From positions 9,831,714-9,895,713 of the forward strand of contig JANCRA010000033.1 of assembly GCA_024362935.1 (NCBI GenBank): a DNA stretch of 64,000 nt, in the 5' to 3' direction. The stretch comes from Setophaga petechia (taxonomy: Eukaryota > Chordata > Aves > Passeriformes > Parulidae). The position numbers were made by a program, and so were the translations under genes. Positions 12,401 through 27,400 of this stretch are shown piece after piece. The notes under the pieces are model-generated. The model had not been told where the DNA came from. It searched no databases and saw only the letters and a list, made by a program, of their open reading frames with translations. Each line of letters begins with the position of its first letter. The first letter of the stretch is position 1.

Positions 12401-15400
12401 ACAAATGGCTGGAAGATTCACAACACAGCCAAAAACAAGTGGTTTGTCTGTATGGCCAAGACTGCCGAGGATAAACAGAAGTGGCTGGATGCTATAATCA
12501 AGGAAAGGGAGCAGAGAGAGAGTAAGTGGATGATGTATTTTGTACTGCACTGAGTGATCTTGTAGGACAAATGTATATGCACATAAATGTATTTGAGAGA
12601 AAGAAAAAAGGTTACACATTTTCCTTAACGGAGAAAATGAAAATCTGTCCTTAATGTTTTCCAAAAGCTAGGAAACAGCTCTGAGGTCTCAGAAGGTTCT
12701 TGATTCATTGCAGTATCTTACCATAAAGCAGTTAGGATGAACTTCTCTTCCTAAAAAATGTACAACTCTCCTTTTCTCTAGCTTTACATTGATCACTTGA
12801 ATTCTGCCTAATGATCTCTGCTAAAATTAGGCATGGCCACTTCAGGCTGCCTGTTCTCAAGCTAGTCTTGGAGGTGTCTAAAACCTGTGTCTCTTTTGGA
12901 CCCCAGAGTTGCCCAGATTTGCAAGTTCTAGAGTAACATATCCAGAAAATGCTATGTTCAGGCTAGAAGACAGAAAGCATCTACAGCACCAACACAGCTT
13001 TTGTGAGTGCTGTCCTCCTAAAGCAATTTGCAAATCTAAAGAGAACCCCCCTCCCCTGCTGCTCACACTGGTGAATCAGCCAGCCCACGGGGGGATTTCT
13101 GTGTGCCAGTGCATGTGGCTGGGTCACATCCAGCTTTTCCTCCACCTGCACCCATAAGTGTTTCTCTCCAGGGCTGCTCTCAATCCATTCTCCCAGCCTG
13201 TGTTTGTGCTTGGGATTGCCCTGACCCATGCTCATCTTGCTTTGGACTTTCTTCATGTTCTGTAAACCATTCTGTTTTGTGTGGTATGATATAACCATAA
13301 GTTTAAAGCTGCTTTTTAAAATGTGGAAAAGCTGCATCTTGGTGGTACTAAACTTACCAATGACAGTTTTGTACGCAAATTAAAAAAAATATGTAATTTC
13401 CCCTTTAAATGGAAAATAAGTCAACAAATTTTTGTGTTTCTGCAATTTTTGCTGTTTGGCCTCAGCTTTTGACTTCAAGGAAACATTTTATTTGATGTTA
13501 AAGATCTGAGAGAGTTTGTGCTTTATACTCCAGGTTTGAAACTGGGAATGGAGAGGGATTCATATGTCATGATTGCAGAGAAAGGAGAGAAGCTGTACCA
13601 AATGATGATGAGCAAGAAAGTGAACCTTATCAAAGATAGGAGAAGAAAATTAAGTACTGTTCCCAAGTGCTTTCTTGGCAAGTAAGTGGTATTTGAATTG
13701 AAAAGGTCTTTCACACCAGTTAATGGACTCTAGAATTTCTGGGGATGTCATCGTGACACAGATCAGATGTGCTTTGATGCATCTTAATTACAAGGACCAT
13801 AAGCCCAATTACACTCATGATTTATTAAAAAATAATCATTAATTTTTGTTTCACATCATACACAGGCTGGATAGTAAATAATTTAAAACAGCTCACTCTG
13901 TTTTACAGTAAGTCATAATAGCTACTTCAGATCATCAAAAGGAGTAAGAAAACTGCCTTAAACTCCACAGGCTCCAGGCTGTTGGTAGCCTAACCTGGAC
14001 TCTCTTTGGGATACAAGCAAATGCTTTCCAGGGGATACTTAAGCCTCAGGATTGTATACAGAAGTTTCCTGTTTGTCAGTGTAACAGGCACCAGTGAAAT
14101 TTTGTGCATCATATGACCTGATACGTTTGTTGGAAGTATAGGACTTAATTGGCTGGAGAAAACCTCTTTGATTCACCTAGATATTACAAAATAACGACAA
14201 GCTAATTCTGAAGGGTGACGGGTGAGGAAGCAGAAGAGACTCTGTGGACATCTTGGGTCAGTGACTGGCAATGGCAAGCAGTGGGGCTGCTGCAGGGACG
14301 TGTCCTGTGGGGCACAGCATTCAGTAGTTGACCTAAGAAGACTTTTCTGCCTCAGTTGTTAATGACTGATGTGATCAGCTGTGGGAAGAAAAACAGTTCT
14401 GAGGCAGTTATGCATTCGTTTCCCTTCCCTCTCCTCCCTCTCCACCCCTGTGCAGCAGCATTGCCAGTGCACAGGGGTGGAAGTGGCTTTCTGCCTGGCA
14501 GAAGGCAGGCTGGTAGCATAGGTTGGTGATTCTTCAGTTAGAAAAAAAATTTCTTGATATTGGAGAAGTAGTTGCTTTTTCTTCTTCACACACATCCTCC
14601 ACCCCTTAAAGATCATTGCGTCCAACCCAGCCCCAATACCTCAACTAAACCCTGGCACCCAGCCCCAATACCTCAACTAAACCCTGGCACCCAGCCCCAA
14701 TACCTCAGCTACACCCTGGCACCCAGCCCCAATACCTCAGCTACACCCTGGCACCCAGCCCCAATACCTCAGCTACACCCTGGCACCCAGTCTTTTTTTA
14801 AACGCGTCAGGGATGGTGACTCCGCCACCTCCCGGGGCAGGTCATTCCAGTACTTTATGACTCTTTCTGTGAAAAACTTTTTCCTAATATCCAGCCTGTA
14901 TTTCCCTTGGTGTAGCTTGTGACTGTGTCCTCTGGTTCTGTCAGTGCTGCCTGGAGAGAGAGACCAACCCCACCTGAGCACAGGCACCTTTCAGGATGTT
15001 GTAGAGAGTGACAGGGTCACCCCTGAGTCTCCTTTTCTCCAGGCTGAGCACCCCAGCTCCCTCAGGGGTTCCTCACAGGGTTTGTGTTCCCAGCCCCTCT
15101 CACCCTGGATGTGCTCGAGCGTCTCGGGGTCCTTCCCACACTGGGGGCCCAGGGCTGGACACGGCACTCAAGGTGCAACCTCACCAGGGCCACTAATCTG
15201 GCTTTAGGGACTTCACAAAACTCTACTGGTTTCCATGGGAATCTGCTGGCATAGTGGAATAAATTCTGTTGCCTTTTCTGTACCATGACAGCTACAGAGT
15301 AGCCCCTCAGGAAACCAAAGTTTTGAGTCCTGAAGTTGTTTCATTATTCTAAAGGCAAAATGCAAATAATTCCTATAGCTTAGATCAGTCAGTACTGATA

Positions 15401-18400
15401 AATACAAGGAGACTAATAATACTTCAGTTAAAGCCCACAGGTGGAGACATGGATACTGGCTTTGTTAAGCAGCAACCTTCTGCACATTGGCAATCACCCA
15501 AATGTTTTATTGAACTCACACTTCCCATAAGTTGTTCTACTTTCGTATATTCCTTTTGTTCTTCTCCATGACTGTAATACATTTCTAGCATAATTGATAA
15601 TTAACCTGGCAAACAGCTCAATCCTCTGGGGCTCTGACAGAGCTGGATTAATCAGACTTGCTATGGCTGCTTTTTCGTACTTCCTTTCTGAGGAGTAACA
15701 TCCTACGTATCTGTCAATTTTTTGGCTTTTATTCTGCCCATATGGGCAGCTCTGCCCCTCAACAGAGAGGTTTTGTTTTGTGCTGCATGAGCAACAGATG
15801 AGACTTAGCATCTTCTGTGTATAAATTAGAACCACGTTGTTTGTTATCTGCCAGGCACCACCTCCAGAAAATGACCTTAAATTAACCTGTCAGTGGGACT
15901 CATGCTGTCTGTTACTGCTCTGTACTGCTTGAATTCTGTAGGTTGAGTCTTCTGTCCTAAGTCCTACTGTGATTGCCTTAAAGCCAGTCCAATTACACCA
16001 TGGGGCTGGGGACAGAAATCAGACCCAGTGAAGGAAGATGAGCATGTGTATTTAAGTCAAATCATCATCACTGCTTGGATAGGTAACCTGGGAAGAAGTA
16101 GCTGGAAAGGGAGGATACCCTACTGTTGAACTTGGTTTAGGGTCTTCAGTAAGTCTTGCTTGCTAATCTTTTCCCCCATGGATGTCTGGATTGCTCCCTG
16201 AGATGAGGATTTGCATCATCCTTATCGATACAGCCGTGTCATCTTTCCTTTTGTGTGCACACTGTCAGTGAGCTTAGGGCAGCGATGGGAAGAGACTAAA
16301 CCTTCTACAGAGCATTTCCTCCAGGAATGTAGGAAATAAGGCCACTGGATAGAGGTACCATTCCTTACAACAGTTTTCATACTTGCTCCAAGGAGAGTCT
16401 CCTGTGGCTGGCTGGTGACTCACAGAGGCAAGTGCCTGCTGCCACTTGGAGCTGACTTTGTGTGTTCTGCTCCCCTTTGCAGCGAGTTTGTGTCCTGGCT
16501 CACTGAGATTGGAGAGATAAGCAAACCAGAGGAAGGGGTCAACTTGGGACAGGCACTCTTGGAAAATGGAATCATTCATCATGGTGAGTGTGCCATATCA
16601 TAAAAAGAAAACAGATTTCAGTAATGCCCTGGAAGTAAGGGTAGAAAACTTACTGAAGCTGTTCACATGATGTTGAAATACTTTTTGCTGCCATACCCAT
16701 CCAATCCTCAAAATGTTTAGTGATTTTTGGGATTAATTTCCTGCCACCAGCATGCTTCTGCTTTGGAGTCGCAGGGTTTTGGGCAACTGCAAAAATGGCT
16801 GTAAGTGGTGTGAAAGCTATTGTGGGAATTTGCAACACTTTGTTCAAAACTCGTTGAGAAAGGTCAGATGTTCCAAATTCTCTTCACTAGGACTGTTTCC
16901 AAAGACTTACTCAATCTGATGTAAAATTTTAAAAATCCAATTTTTACCAACTGATCTATAAAGAACATGGTGGGGACAAAAGACAATTTAAATTATCATG
17001 CTGATATTTTAGTTTCAGATAAGCACCAGTTTAAGAATGAACAGGTGATGTACAGATTTCGCTATGACGATGGAACATACAAGCCAAGAAGTGAATTGGA
17101 AGACATTGTGTCCAAGGTTTGCTTTATCATTCTTACTTGGAACCTTGTGATTTGCTGTCCCTCTGAATGTCACTGACCTGCTGTGTGGGAGATTGCCATT
17201 GCTGTTGATCTTTGTTCTGAGCTGTCCATCCTAATGCCAGAGGAGCCATTCACATTAGGGAGAGCAAATCACAAGGTTTAGCAGTGAACACCAATGCAAT
17301 TGTGACTGCACCCAAGACGGCTGATTGCAATCCCAGCAGAGTAACAAAAGGTTTCAAAACAGTAGGTGGTAACACGTCTGCTGCAGATCTGGGCATTATG
17401 GTTCAGGGGGATAGAAGAGATCAATATTTAACTGTTCCTAATGACTGTTTGTCAGATGAGTTCTGTTGGTGCCATATTTGTCTGCATACCTTTTAATAAA
17501 TTTGATTTTTTTTCTTATGGACATTGGTTAATGGGTTAATTGTGAGGAAGGATTAATGGAGAAAATGTTGGAATGGAGGTGATTAGAGGTAGGACCAGAT
17601 TTCTGGCTGTTGAAAGCCAGGAAGGAAGGAAGGAAGGATGTTTGACAGAGAGGCTAAGGGAACTGTTTTGACTATCAATATTAATAAATAAAAAATTCCA
17701 GCTGAGTAGAGACATCAGTGTCCAGGTTTTGTTAGCATTAGCTAGTCAGTGTTTCTTTGAAAAGGAAAAAGCTGCTAACACTGCATCTTCCATTCCTCAG
17801 GGAGTGAGGCTGTACTGCCGACTGCACTGCCTGTATACTCCAGTGGTCAAGTAAGCTCCCCTTTGTGATCCCTTCGTATTTATTATCTGGCTTTGTTAAA
17901 AAGATGACCTTACTATTGAAATCTTTATTGTTTCCTTCTATAAGCAATAATTTTCTGAATTTTCTTGGCTCTTCTACTGCCCTTGCATCTCCACAGCTTG
18001 GATGTGTAGTTGCAGTGCTGCTGCTAGAGGATGTTGGAGCTGGGGATTCGGGGAGAGTGAGCAGCTGGGTATGGTTACAGTGGCTCTGATTCAAGGCAGA
18101 TGTGGTGCCCCACGTGGTGGGGATTGTAGTTACTGTATTATTTGGGTTATAGAAAATGTCAACAGATGCTGAAGTGATGTAAACAGATTCCAGTGTGGTG
18201 CTAGGATTCTGTCATTCAGAACACCCTAAAGAAGCAAAAGCCAGTCTGAAGCAGAATAAAAGCTGAAGCTGTAATTTGAAAGAAACCCTGAAAGTTTTGT
18301 GTGCAATCTTAAGAACTTGGCTCTGTATAAATAACTGCTGAATAATTGAGGTAGTCTGCAAATGCTAGGTAACTCTTCCCAGAGCCCAGGAGATGATTTT

Positions 18401-21400
18401 CAGATGTTGTTTACCTTACTGTGACATCAGATGAACATTTCTGGCCTATACTGGAAACCACCCTGAACTCTGTAGTTGTTCTACAACTACATGGAAGATT
18501 AGGCATTTTCACTTAGAAGAACTTAATTTTTTACAAATAAAAAACTGATGAGAAAGATTGATTTCCAGCCAGAAAAGTGTGATTTTTAGTGGGACTGCTG
18601 GTGGCAGTATTCTAATCTGGAGTGCAGCAGCAGCTTAGGACATGTGTGAAAAGAATCTTCTGGTTGCCTCTGGTGGCAATGTGAACTCCCTGAAGATGGC
18701 TTGAAACAACATCTAGAGAAATTTTAAGTAACACTGCTTTGTGTTGACCTGAAGTATCTTCCTAATTCAAGCTACTAGAGAAGTTTAAAACTTTCTACAG
18801 AGAAAAGATGGCTGGTTATTAGTAGTAGGTCACTGTGACGGTGGTCACAGGGGTTTTCAGATGATGGAAGAGACAGGAATCTTGATTCCATGATCAGAAG
18901 GCTTGATTTATTATCTTATATATATATAACATTATAATTATACTAAAAAGACATAGAAAGGAAAGAGCTTCTTCAGAAGCTGGCTAAGCTAAGAACAGAA
19001 TAGAAAGAATAATAACAAAGGTCTGTCTCTCACAGAGAGCGAGAGCAGCTCCACCGTGAGTGGTCAGTAAATCCAAACATCCACAGAACACCAATCCCAG
19101 GTGGACCTGGTGCATTCCACAGCAGCAGATAATAATTGTTTACATTTGTTACTGAACTTCTCAGCTCCAGCAGGAAAAATCCTAAGAGAGATTTTTCACA
19201 AAAGGTGTCAGCGACAGGTCACAATAATATATATAGGTTTGGAGTGTAACAGAAATGTGTACCTTTTTGTCCTGATTTTCCCTGAATTCTTTTTCTTAAT
19301 TAGAGACCGTGATTACCACCTAAAGACATACAAATCAGTAATCCCTGCAAGTAAACTAGTGGACTGGCTTATTGCACAGGTAAGAAAAGTTTTAAGATAC
19401 TCTCTGCTAAGAAACACTTCATAATCCTAAAACTTTCCTTTTTCAATTTATCAGTGGAAAATTTAAAATTGGTTTGGTAGCTGCTCTTTCCTGTGTGCAT
19501 CTGCTTTCTTTCCTCCTCCCAGGGAGCTGTCAACAGTCTTGGTCTGAGACCATCTTAATTGCTGGGTTTACACATCCCAGAGCAACCAGCCACCATGATT
19601 AGGGCTTTATACATCACATCATTGCCGAAACTAGACAGCAGTAATAATAATTTAATGGTGGCAGTAGTAATAAGAGTAATAGTAATGTGCCCTGGACATG
19701 CTGCTTCACTGTGGTACTGACTGTAAAGTGTTTCTGTCATTCTGATGACTCAAATGGAGACTCTGTATGGAATAAACCTAAGTTAGCACGTCAGAACTAG
19801 TTATCAAGTTTCACATCTAGTTTCTGTATGAAAAGGTCGAGACACATTTTGTCAAGATTGATCATTGTAAATGGCTTTATTTTCTAGAGATTTTCATTAC
19901 TGCCTTTATGTGTTTGGACAAATACCTACATAACATTTTGAAGTACTTAGCAAGCTGAATACGTTAAAGCTGTATTTTCTAATTAGAGAATGCTGTTTTG
20001 CTAGGGGAATGTTCTGAGGCCAAGTTAACTTCACAGGAGTAGCCAAGTCTAGTTTAGACTCTTCCTATGCAAAGATTTTGTTGCCTAGAACAAACATAGA
20101 CTGCTAAAGGTTTAAGATGGTAATATTAGAAGGCATTTCTCCTCCAGTTTATTTACAGTTGAAATAATAAATTGGGATTTTTAAATCCACATCTCTGTAA
20201 AATAAACTATCCATTTATCCCATAAAATAACACAATGTGAGTGTTAAGCGTCGTCTCATGACAGGATGTTGAAAATGAGAGAAGACTTGTGAAGACTTGA
20301 AATTAGTTCATAATGAGGGTTAAACTTCTGGTTTCTTAAAGCTATTTTCTTGTGTGATTACATGGTCATGCAGTTCTTTCAGAACTGCCTTGGTTCCTTT
20401 CCTACCAGGACAACAGTAGTTAGTTCTTAATTTGTAGATCTTGTATCTTTTTTGCTCTCAGCCTCTTTAACAAAAGCTAGTGGTGCTGTGGATTGGCCAG
20501 AGCTGATCCTGTTCTATCCTGTCTTTAAATAATGCTGATACACCATAGTGATGGTCTTTGCCAGCATTTGCTTGACAGATAACTACTGCTGTCCTTAGTG
20601 GCTTGTGACATTGGACTGATGCGCTGCTGGCAAGATCAGAGTGTGCTTGAAACACTTTGTTCTTGCTTAAAACAAAGTCAGGACACTAGCCTGCAGCTGC
20701 TGTGAGAACTTTCAGGTATCTAGTTCTTCAGATGGAGGGGAGAAAAGGTGTAATACTGGTGTAGGATACAGCTTCTTGTTTAATCGGACTGAAAGTAATG
20801 CAGGGAAATTGTTCCTGTTGCCAAAGCAGCAGGTGCCCTCCCTGATGGAGCGAGCTGAGCAGCTGCTCTCTCTGAGACAGCAGACACCAGATTCCCCATG
20901 TCCCTTTGCTCATCTCGCAGCAAGGGACCAGTGTTAACCATCTCTGTAAGACCACTAGGGCCTTCTGATTTTTAGCAGCACTATTTAAAACTTACTTGTC
21001 TGCCTAAAAAGTACAACCATGTTTGTCAAGTCTTCACTTGTGGCTGCAAATTAGCAGATATATTGAGAAAACTACGCATTTCTTGTATTTAACTGACTTG
21101 TAGATATAAAGCTTAAGGCTGCTGTTTCAGGGAAGTCTGTAAATTTGCAAGTCACCCTTGGTACCTGTTTTGAATGATTACGCTCAAGGCTTCAGGTAGT
21201 GAGAAACAGAAGCCTTTGTAAGCTGCTATATAAGCAAACTGCCACTGTATTTTTAACCTGTCTGACCTTCGGAGTTCACATACTTAGCCTTTTCTCCCTT
21301 GAGCTGAATATGGATAGGATCTCTCAGCTTCAAAGGAGGAGTTTTATTGTCTGTGACTAATGGGTCCTGAAGTCCAATACTCTGATTTCAAGTAAAATGT

Positions 21401-24400
21401 CTTTACATTGAGGTAACATGGTATTTTTCCCCAGTGCTGGTCCTTGATCCCCTGGCTCCTGTAGGAGGGAGAGATGCTGTCTGGAGGAATGAAAATGTTT
21501 GGGCAGTGGGATACCTGTTTGAATGGCTTGCTAGTGTTCCCTACACAGATCATCCTGCTAATTTCAGAGCTGCAAGCTATGCGCTGGGGAAGGGGGAACA
21601 GTTTGTGTCAGGAAATGGTTGAGGTGTAACGTTCTGTGCTGTTTGCAGGGGGACTGTCAGACTCGGGAGGAGGCCGTCGCTCTGGGTGTGGGGCTCTGCA
21701 ATAACGGCTTCATGCACCATGGTAATCAACCAGTTCTGCTTTCCCCAGCAGACCAAATGAGCTCTTACTTCAGTCACATTAGCTGTTCTAGGCTGTGTCA
21801 TACATGCTGTATACACCATTTGCAGGCATTACTGCAGGTCTTTCTGGAACACAGTCCTCCAGCTTATCCATGGCTAAGCCTGGGGCCTTCCCGAGGGAAG
21901 CCACTTACTGATAGTTATGGGAAGCACTGAAGGGATTAGACAAGCTGGAAGGAGCATGTGTTCTCACTGCATCTCTTCCAGAGCCATGTGAGCAATGCAC
22001 AAGCCAAGTGCTGTCCTGAAATATCACCAAAAAATATCAGCTGTTAAGTAAAATTGGCTAATTCTTGCCTCTTGGATAGCAAGCACAATCCTCAGTGCTG
22101 AGGCATCCAAATCTGAAGTGCCAAATTGCCAAGTTAGACGTCACCATCCTCAAACAGGGGAAGTAAACAAATCACATCTGTATCAGTATGAAATAGAACA
22201 TACAAGTCCTAAGAGTAAACGTAGTTTGTCAAATGAAGCATTCAGTTTTAGTCATGGATAACATTTGCTCACTGTATTTTGAATAGTGTTTCTGAGAGCA
22301 GATTATTGTAAATAATTAAGAGACCTTCCATAGTAGTTAATAATAATGTAAGAATAGTTGGGGCCTTTTTAAAAGAATTTGGTCTGTTCTGAGCCCGTGC
22401 AAACTTATGGCATTTATCACATTCTTTGTCAAGGAAGACCTTTGCATAAGTACATGTTGAATGTAGCAGCTGCTCATCACTTGCTGCTTTTATTTGAAGG
22501 CCCCAGGTCTCGTATTTAAAAAACTGGTAAAGAACATTTTCATGCCTTCTAGAATTTTGTAGATCTCATTTCCCTCTCAGTTATTTTTTTAAAGTTGAGC
22601 CTTAGTCTATGTGGACACCTTACATTTTAAACCACCCCTTTACCCATCTTTGCTCCTTTTATAGTTTTTTAATATTCATTTGGTTGTGGGAAAGGAGCAT
22701 GAGGCTTTGAGTAGCATCTTCCTTCCAAGAGGTTCTTTAGCATTTTCTATAAATTCTGCATGCCAGGGAAGTTGCATCATGTTATGAGCTACTATGCACT
22801 GTCAGGAAAATTCTTGTCCAAAAACACAGGATTGGCTTAAAAATGCTGAGGAACTGACCAATAGAGATGCACCAAGGCCTGTGTTTTGTAAAGATGGGGA
22901 AAATATTTCGAATTTCCTTTAACTTTCTCCTCTGTTTCTCACTTTTTTCCTCCATGTAAATGCATATATGTGTTTCATATATATAATTTCCAGTCCTGGA
23001 GAAAAGTGAATTTAAGGACGAATCCTTATATTTCCGCTTTTATGCTGATGAGGAGATGGAGGGCACCAGTTCCAAGAGCAAACAATTACGTAATGACTTC
23101 AAGCTTGTGGAAAACATCCTGGGAAAGAATCTTCTGGTAAGAAATGTGGCATCTGAAGTTAGGCATATCAAAGGCTCCAGGTTTTTAAATGTCTATTTCA
23201 CAAATGCTTTTAAAATTCAGCAGAAGAATCTGAATACTTCCTTCAAATGTAAAGTGCAAATTGGAGAGGAGAGGTAGTCCAGAAATTTTCCATTGAATCT
23301 CAAATATGAAGTGATAAATTGGATGTTGTGTTGGGCTGAAACTCATTCCACTTGCAACATTAAAAATCTAGCCAGCAATTTAGCTGATTTTCCAAAGTCC
23401 TTTGTTGAACAAGCACTACTAACATTGTTTCTGAAAATACTTTAAAATAGCCAAAATTGTGAAACTTAACTTCCAGTCCCTTTACTTTCTTATGCATCCT
23501 CTAATGTGAACATCACCTGATAAGGAGTTTTCCCCAGAAATTTTGCTATACATTATTTTAACTTGACTGTATGGGTCCTGCAGGACAGAATTATTCTGGT
23601 TCTTGACTTTTTTTTTCTCAAGGTGATTTCTCATAAAAAGACCTTTATAATCTGATGTAATTGACTTTAAAGGAAAAAGTACAGTATTTTAAAACAGTGC
23701 AAAAATCATCAGAAGCAAGGAAACAATTCTGAGTAATTTGTTTTCCTCCATGGCATGCTAGATTGTGTAGCTTTATTTTTCCTCTTAAATCAGTTCTGTT
23801 TTATCAGATGGTTCTTAAATACATAATGTTTACTCAAATGCAAGATACTTATCAGTTAGGTTTTCCACTTATCCGTTTACCAGTAGATAGGCTTGGTTTA
23901 TTTTTCTGTAATAGGAAGTGAGTTGTTAAGCTTTTTACTATTGTTAATAAACCACTAGAAAAGGATGCATGAAATGTATATTTGTCATGATTGATATGAT
24001 TTTAAAGAATATGTGTAAGGTGGGTCTGTGTGACCTCAGTGCAAACAAGAGGAAGCAGAAATTCAGGAGCAAGAATTATGAAGGCTTCTGTGTACCATGT
24101 AAGGTAGAACCTGAGTACAAGGTATGGAGTTGGTGTTTTTCCCTTACACCAAGCCTGTGTGCCTGTTTCTAGAGGAAGGACTTAGGGATGTCAGCAGTTG
24201 TCCTCTCATTAGACAGAATTTTAGCCATCAGACTGCCATTATGCTGTAGAATTATGTAGTGTGTAGTTAGATCTCTAAAAGGTAGGCCTGAGATCTGCAT
24301 TTTGTGTGAAACTGATAGCTGAGAAGCGCTCAGATCATTCATTATCAGCTAGGTGGGATGTATTCTGAAAAATAAACAAATAACTGCACTCAATCTTTAG

Positions 24401-27400
24401 TACATTCACCAATGGAAAATACTGAAAAATGATGAATTCCGTAATCCAAAAGTGAAAGATCTGTTGAAGGATGAAGGGCTAGAAGTTAAAATCAAATGCA
24501 GTTTCTAAAAGAAGAGTTGATTAACCATTGGAAAAAACTCTCAAGGGTGGGAATAGATTTTTCACTTCTTAAAGACTGCAGATCATACCTGAGTAACTCT
24601 GGAAAATCTGCTTTAATATATATTAAGGGATCTATACAGAAATAACTAAGATTAAATTTTATGGCTCGTGTTCTGTAGGCAGTCAGACCAAATGATCTGG
24701 TAGTCCCTTTCCATCTTAAAACAGAAGTCCAGATCAGTTGTGGCTTGCAATGAAAAGTCTAATTTCTCATCTCCAGTCCTCACCTTTTCTGTGAACTCCA
24801 TATTTATGAAGCATAAATTTGTGTAAATATTGTGCTCTGTTTAAGATTCTACCAGAAGAAGATGACTATGGATTTGACATAGAAGAAAAGAACAAAGCAG
24901 TTGTGGTGAAGTCAGTGCGACGAGAGTCTTCTGCCGAGGTAGGACCTCACGTTCCTACTGTGGTATCTAAGAATGTTTCAATACTTAGAAAAGTTACAAA
25001 CCATCCTTTTAAAATCTGTTTCCTTTAAAGGCAGCTAATAGAAGACGGCTGTCTTCTACAATTCCTGGTAATAAGCTGTTTCTGTAAACTGAAGTGTTTT
25101 GGCATTACTGTGGGACTTGAATTATTGGTGAGTGATAGGATGAGAGCAGCATCTGTGTGATGATAGCTTACCTCAGGTTCCTTAGCAACTTTCATTTCAG
25201 GAGGGAGGGAAAATAACATTCTTTTGGGATGGCAAAGATGTTTAATGGGGAAACAGGTTTATTTGAATGGAAGCTGTATTTTTAGATATGTGTTTTTCCC
25301 TTAAAAAGCATGCAGTCATTTCTCTCTGTGGTATTTTTTAGGAGTTCTACAGAATATATTTGCTTCATCCTAGGATCTGAGTATTTCTTAATCACCCATT
25401 TAGCCCTGCAGAATTCTTATGTGGAGCACAGAGTGTGATCTTCCATTTACCAAAATAAGGCACAGATACAAGAGAGGACTAAATGACTTGTCAAGGGTTT
25501 CACGTTTGCACACGAGACAGAGCTTCTAATTAAAAGTCCTGGACTTTTTAATTAACTTTTAATTAACTATTACAGAATTTTTGAATGTCAGCATTAAATT
25601 TTTTTGGTTACTCCTTTGGACTACAAATAACTCCTGGATTACTTGCTTAATGGAAATAGCTGAAGTGGATGGATTGGTTTTAGCAAGTTGAAAATGTCAC
25701 ACGGGAAGGAATTTTGAACTGAAGTTGAGTGTTAGAATGAAATTATTTCAGTATTCCTGATTCTCGTTTCGTTTATGGTCACCAAAGAAACCAAACCTGT
25801 GCTTTATCTAGTGCTCAAAATCAACATAGGTTGGCCAAAAATGTTATTAATCTGAACCTGTGCTGTGAACCATTGCCTGCCAGATAATCCTCTGCCCTTT
25901 TTTTGGCTGGAAGCTTGGGGAATAGCCTGCAGATCTACTGTGTTTGAGGAAAATGGCAGCACACCGTTTTCTAAGGAATCTTTTTCTTGATCTTTCAAGA
26001 TAATCTTTGACCATGAGCCCATCTTTTGAATTTGATCTAATAATACTGGTCCAGCAAAGAGCTAAATCTGCATCTTCCTGAGCCAGAGTCTCTGTGAGAC
26101 TAGTGCTGTGTGGACCTCCTTTATCAAGTCAAGAAACTTGTCAGTGGATTCCAGGCAGAATAGAAAAGGGTTTGCCCCATTTAGAAGGAACCTCAACTGC
26201 TGAACCTTGAAATTATAGAAAGTAATTATAATCTGGAAGGTTTAATATTTTTTTTACTGCTTCCTTGATACCTAACACCCAGTCCAAATGTTGCTGTGTT
26301 AATTTTAACTGGTAGGGATCATCTAGGGGTATGGTTGAGGCTGTTGTCCAGTGGACACAGTAGGGGATCTCAGTCTCGTCATTGCATCTGTGACCATTGC
26401 CAAATAACTAAAGTTAGGTGCAAAACCTAGGGACTAAAGTCAAAATCTAATGGCTTGTTAAGCTAATGAAGAGATAGTACTTCACTTAAAGCAGAGACGG
26501 TTCTTATCCCCACTTCAAACCAGGTTACATTACTGACTGGCCACAGGTTGGTTTTGCAAGGCTGATGGCTGAAAACTGTCCACAGCTCCTGTGCCCTTGG
26601 CAAGTCAAACTCCTGCATCTCACTGGGTATCACAGCCCCTCTCTCATGGGGCCCTAGCTTTCAACTGTGTCCCCCCACCCCTTGGTTTTTTTATAGTCTC
26701 CTATTTTAATAGCCCGTTTAAAATTTGTAGCAGAAAAGCAGTAATCCATTGTAATCCATTGTATCCATTGCAAACTAAGGTACATCTGTAGAGTGGCATA
26801 TTTCTAAAGATACTGGCGAGATATCTTTTTCTTCTGTAAGTGCAGAAAACTTCAAGGGGGAGTGACAAATGACTTGATGAACCAACACTGCTTATAGGGT
26901 ATTCCATGTGAAAGCAATCCAGGAAATGTCCATAAGCAGGGAACAGTTGAACGTTGGGAGCCTGAGCTTCAGAGTTGCTGCCAGTGATCCAAAGTGCTCT
27001 GTGGTGTTTGTTCCTTTGCAGATGGCTGGCCTGCAAGCAGGAAGAAAGATCTATTCCATCAATGAGGATTTAGTATTCCTACGCCCATTTGCTGAAGTGG
27101 AAACAATCTTATCCCAGTCCTTCTGCTCACGGAGGCCACTTAGGCTTCTGGTAGCCACCAAAGCGAAGGAGTAAGTGCCAAGATGGGCAGAGAGAAAAGA
27201 TTATTGAGAAATGTCAGTTACTAAGTAGTACTTCTACAGTTGTAGTGAAAGCTGCACTGCAGTTGTAGTGTAAACGCTTTGCTGTGCAGAGGCCACTCAG
27301 TAGGAAAGCATGACAGAAATGAGAGGTACAAGAGTCACAGCTTGTTTTTAGTGATGGCTCTTGGGCTGCTGGGAGAGGGTGGCATGTGTTCTCTTTATAC

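Noticed and set aside
14769..14987. Minus-strand open frame with LDIRKKFF motif as a gene
   Set aside because: It is the decayed end of the CR1 reverse transcriptase, part of a truncated mobile element.
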